Assembly: GCA_017437925.1 (NCBI GenBank) | Contig: JAFRWQ010000139.1 | Span: forward strand, 1 to 7,461 | DNA length: 7,461 nucleotides | Reading direction: 5' to 3' | Source of the DNA: Bacillota bacterium | GTDB lineage: Bacteria > Bacillota_A > Clostridia > Peptostreptococcales > Anaerovoracaceae | In this document: one piece after another, positions 5,420 through 7,461 of the stretch | Position numbering within the stretch: position 1 is the stretch's first letter | Layout of the letters: every line of letters begins with the position of its first letter | The notes under the pieces: generated by a model | Databases searched by the model: none | Seen by the model: only the letters and a program-made list of their open reading frames with translations | What the model was told of the DNA's origin: nothing | Translations under genes and position numbers: made by a program

Positions 5420-6454
5420 TTAGCAGTACGTACCTCTGAACTCTTTGAGAAGGTCAATGAAGCGCCTGATGTCGGCTTCGTCTATCCAGTAGTGGGTGAC
5501 GAAGCGGAAGGCGGGACCGCTGCCCCTTAAGATGACGCCTCTTTCTCCCAGCCAGGCCGAGAGCTTGTCGATGTTGGGCCAGTTGAGGCTCGCGAAGACC
5601 ATGTTGATCTCGACGGCTTCGGGATCGACGGTGACGTCCGGCAGTTCGGAGAGGAGCTTTGCGAGAAGCTTGGCGTTGGCGTGGTCTTCTCCCAGGCGCT
5701 TTGTCATGTCGGTGAGGGCGATGATGCCTGCCGCCGCGAGAATACCGGTCTGGCGCATGCCTCCGCCCAGCATCTTGCGGTTCTTTCTGGCTCTGGCGAT
5801 GAACTCCTTGCTTCCGCAGAGCATGGCGCCTATGGGGGCGCAGAGGCCCTTGGAGAGGCAGCAGGAGAGGCTGTCGGTGCAGGCCGCTATCTCTTTCGCG
5901 TCTACGCCCAGGGCGGTCGCCGCGTTGAAGAGCCTGGCTCCGTCCAGATGGACGGGAATGCCGTGGGCGTGGGCCATCTCGCAGATCTCCTTCATGGTCT
6001 CGAGGGGCACGACCCTGCCGTTGGCGAGAGCGTTCTCAAGGCAGATGAGGCTGGTGGGGGGCTCGTGTATGTCTCCGGACCAGATGCGCGCTTCGATCTG
6101 CTTGGGATCGGGTATGGTGTCCTTAAAGGTCAGGGGCTTGAGGTTGAGGCTGGAGAGCACCGCCGCGGCTCCCACCTCGTGCTCGAAGATGTGGCTGTTG
6201 ATGCTGACTATGGCCTCGTCGCCCTTGCGGGTGTGGGTCATGAGGGCCAGCTGGTTGCCCATGGTGCCCGAGGGCACGAAGAGGGCGGCTTCTTTGCCCA
6301 GCATCTCGGCGGCCAGCTGCTCGAGGCGGTTGGTGGTCGGGTCGTCCATGTAGACGTCGTCGCCCACGGGGGCGTTGTACATGGCGTCTCTCATGGCCTG
6401 AGTGGGGTGGGAAACGGTATCGCTGCGGAAATCGATCATCTTGTTCGGATTCAT
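5420..6454 (-). CDS. ltaE: Low-specificity L-threonine aldolase (PLP enzyme)
   Basis: The protein has 344 residues, the normal length for this fold-type I PLP enzyme, which splits L-threonine and L-allo-threonine into glycine and acetaldehyde. The ATG at 6454-6452 is preceded on the minus strand by AAGGAGG about 10 bases away; the longer open frame upstream has no site. The N-terminus IDFRSDTVSHPT and the following GDDVYMDDPTTNRLE are hallmark family motifs. SGTMGNQ (62-68) binds the PLP phosphate, His88 (SHIFEHE) should stack on the ring, and ENALANGRVVPLE (140-152) matches the family. HLDGAR (169-174) gives Asp171 for the pyridine nitrogen and Arg174. Lys202 in LSKGLCAPIGA is the Schiff-base lysine. 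No key residue is missing. It converges on the M20 gene and is divergent from the DUF975 gene. It supplies glycine or degrades threonine. The symbol is by family; L-allo preference cannot be judged. Confidence 0.95.
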   Translation of the reverse strand: MNPNKMIDFRSDTVSHPTQAMRDAMYNAPVGDDVYMDDPTTNRLEQLAAEMLGKEAALFVPSGTMGNQLALMTHTRKGDEAIVSINSHIFEHEVGAAAVLSSLNLKPLTFKDTIPDPKQIEARIWSGDIHEPPTSLICLENALANGRVVPLETMKEICEMAHAHGIPVHLDGARLFNAATALGVDAKEIAACTDSLSCCLSKGLCAPIGAMLCGSKEFIARARKNRKMLGGGMRQTGILAAAGIIALTDMTKRLGEDHANAKLLAKLLSELPDVTVDPEAVEINMVFASLNWPNIDKLSAWLGERGVILRGSGPAFRFVTHYWIDEADIRRFIDLLKEFRGTYC

Positions 6455-6478
6455 AAACTCAATTCCTCCTTTTTTACC

Positions 6479-6507
6479 ATCGTAAACCAAAGGAGGTTTT
6501 TTTGCAA
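6479..6507 (-). promoter_or_regulatory. Probable promoter of the threonine aldolase gene
   Basis: On the minus strand, TTGCAA (6507-6502) and TACGAT (6484-6479) are separated by 17 bp and would start transcription about 18 bases before the ATG, leaving room for the ribosome binding site at 6464-6470. Each hexamer matches consensus at 4 of 6 positions. The -35 is a palindrome that is also used by the promoter in the opposite direction. Confidence 0.45.
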
Positions 6508-6530
6508 GAAAACACGAGTGGTGATATACT
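6502..6530 (+). promoter_or_regulatory. Probable promoter of the DUF975 and radical SAM genes
   Basis: TTGCAA (6502-6507, 4 of 6) and TATACT (6525-6530, 5 of 6) are 17 bp apart. Transcription would start near 6536-6538, about 60 bases before the ATG at 6597, so the G+C-rich hairpin at 6538-6560 would sit at the extreme 5' end of the mRNA. Confidence 0.6.
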
Positions 6531-6537
6531 GGTAAAC

Positions 6538-6571
6538 GGTCCGGGCTTTCGGCCCGGTCCCGCACTTTTTT
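6538..6571 (+). terminator. Hairpin plus T-tract in the leader of the DUF975 gene
   Basis: CCGGGC (6541-6546) pairs with GCCCGG (6552-6557) around a 5-base loop. The stem extends by two more G-C pairs past a T-T mismatch (6538-6539 with 6559-6560). Six T residues (6566-6571) follow five bases after the outer stem. No plus-strand gene ends upstream, so this is either a leaky terminator/attenuator in the 5' leader or a 5'-end stabilising hairpin. The gap between stem and T-tract makes efficient termination uncertain. Confidence 0.5.
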
Positions 6572-6596
6572 ACATACCCAAAGGAGAACCTATTCA

Positions 6597-7325
6597 ATGT
6601 GGACAAGATATGAACTCAAGGACAGGGCGAAGATAGCCTTCCGCGCCAATTACCTTTACTGCGTGCTGGTCTCGCTGATCCTGCTGCTCATAAGCGGGGG
6701 CCTTGCCGGAGCGACCGGAAGCAGGGTAAATATAAATGTCAATGACGGCGGCAGCACCAAGATCCCCGACATCATGTTCAAGTGGGACAGCCTTCCCGAC
6801 AGCAGTAAAATGGCCATAAGCGGGGTGCTTCTCGGAGCCGCGGGCCTGGGCATAGTGCTCAGCGTGGTGGTAACGATCTTCCTGCGCAACCCGGCCACGG
6901 TGGGCTGCAGGCGCTTCTTCTTCATGAACACCTACTCCCCCGGACAGCTCAATGAGGTCGGCTGGGGATTCTCAAAGGAGAACTACAAGGGTGTGGTCTC
7001 GGCCATGTTCAGGATGGACCTTTCGATCTTCCTCTGGAGCCTGCTGCTGGTCATCCCCGGCATCGTCAAGGGCTACGCCTACAGGATGGTGCCCTACATC
7101 CTCTCCGAGGAACCGAACATCGATCCCAGGCGCGCCATGGATATCTCCAGCGAGATGATGATGGGCAACAAGTGGGGAGCCTTCGTGCTGGACCTTTCCT
7201 TCATCGGCTGGTACATACTCGCGGCCCTTACTTTAGGCCTGCTGGACATCTTCTGGGTCAGCCCCTACTACAACGCGACCCACGCGGAGCTCTACAGGGT
7301 GCTGAGGGAGCGCTACCAGCACTGA
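6597..7325 (+). CDS. DUF975-family integral membrane protein
   Basis: The protein has 242 residues. AAGGAG at 6581-6586 lies 10 bases before the ATG. Four hydrophobic segments are visible at about 17-40, 73-96, 141-160 and 194-221, with a short polar loop (45-72) after the first and a cytoplasmic-looking Arg-rich turn (CRRFFFMNTY) after the second. The C-terminal half carries the conserved DUF975 signature: KGYAYRMVPYILSEEPNIDPRRAMDIS, then MMGNKWGAFVLDLSFIGWYILAALTLGLLDIFWVSPYYNATHAELY. DUF975 proteins are widespread in Firmicutes, sit in the cytoplasmic membrane and have no established biochemical role. It is probably cotranscribed with the radical SAM gene 27 bases downstream. Confidence 0.93.
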   Translation: MWTRYELKDRAKIAFRANYLYCVLVSLILLLISGGLAGATGSRVNINVNDGGSTKIPDIMFKWDSLPDSSKMAISGVLLGAAGLGIVLSVVVTIFLRNPATVGCRRFFFMNTYSPGQLNEVGWGFSKENYKGVVSAMFRMDLSIFLWSLLLVIPGIVKGYAYRMVPYILSEEPNIDPRRAMDISSEMMMGNKWGAFVLDLSFIGWYILAALTLGLLDIFWVSPYYNATHAELYRVLRERYQH

Positions 7326-7352
7326 TAAATAATAAGTAAAGGGGGCAGGCCC

Positions 7353-7461
7353 GTGAAACTCTCGTCTTTCCTCTGCTTCGCCGGCTTCGGCATAAAGACC
7401 GTCCTTCTTCGTAAGAAAGACCCCATACTGGGCACCGTCATAGTGACCGACAAGTGCAACC
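7353..7461 (+). CDS. Start of a probable radical SAM protein (cut by window end)
   Basis: A GTG at 7353 lies 7 bases after AAGGGGG (7339-7345) and opens a frame that continues to the window edge (36 codons). The translation runs MKLSSFLCFAGFGIKTVLLRKKDPILGTVIVTDKCN. The segment LGTVIVTDKCN is how many radical SAM proteins enter their CxxxCxxC iron-sulfur motif, the last Cys here being the first expected ligand; the other two would lie just beyond the window. Radical SAM enzymes cleave S-adenosylmethionine reductively to start radical chemistry. The substrate class cannot be told. Placement 27 bases after the DUF975 stop suggests one operon. Confidence 0.72.
   Translation, partial: MKLSSFLCFAGFGIKTVLLRKKDPILGTVIVTDKCN

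Noticed and set aside
5496..6535. Long plus-strand reading frames (about 285 codons each) opposite the threonine aldolase
   Set aside because: Their translations are low-complexity and lack any family motif, and the minus strand encodes a complete aldolase with every catalytic residue. They are antisense shadows of G+C-rich coding DNA.

Overview
The window reads as chromosomal DNA of a moderately G+C-rich anaerobic bacterium, most likely a Firmicute of the Clostridia type. The clues are a DUF975-family membrane protein, a Clostridia-like Fic protein, strong GGAGG-type ribosome binding sites, clear sigma70/sigmaA-type promoters, and heavy use of ATA (Ile) and AGG/AGA (Arg) codons in an otherwise G+C-rich background. 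The lineage is an inference; there is no rRNA or marker gene to settle it.

Layout. Positions 1-133 hold the 3' end of a gene, possibly a glycosyltransferase, closed by a strong intrinsic terminator (168-199). An A+T-rich gap follows (about 36% G+C over 241-420). It ends in a near-consensus promoter embedded in four copies of a GTTAGGGAAC box placed symmetrically about position 414. This control region drives what looks like a five-gene operon (477-3970): a Fic-domain protein whose motif has Gln in place of the catalytic His, an unknown beta-rich protein, an unknown helical protein, a short-chain dehydrogenase/reductase, and a 77-residue zinc-ribbon protein. The last four genes are tightly packed, with a 4-bp overlap and gaps of 1 and 9 bp.

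After a 118-bp gap with a hairpin comes an M20 metallopeptidase (4089-5417). It converges on a low-specificity threonine aldolase on the minus strand (5420-6454), with only two bases between the stop codons. The 142-bp gap between the aldolase and the plus-strand DUF975 membrane protein (6597-7325) carries two divergent promoters that appear to share one palindromic -35 hexamer (TTGCAA, 6502-6507), plus a G+C-rich hairpin and T-tract in the plus-strand leader. The DUF975 gene is followed closely by the start of a probable radical SAM gene that runs off the window.

How the genes relate. The peptidase and the aldolase fit amino-acid catabolism, but they are on opposite strands and not obviously co-regulated. 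The most unusual part is the Fic-headed operon under the symmetric four-box operator: a posttranslational-modification-type enzyme with an altered active site, two unknown proteins, an oxidoreductase and a zinc ribbon, all apparently under one tightly controlled promoter. Its biological role cannot be deduced from sequence alone.
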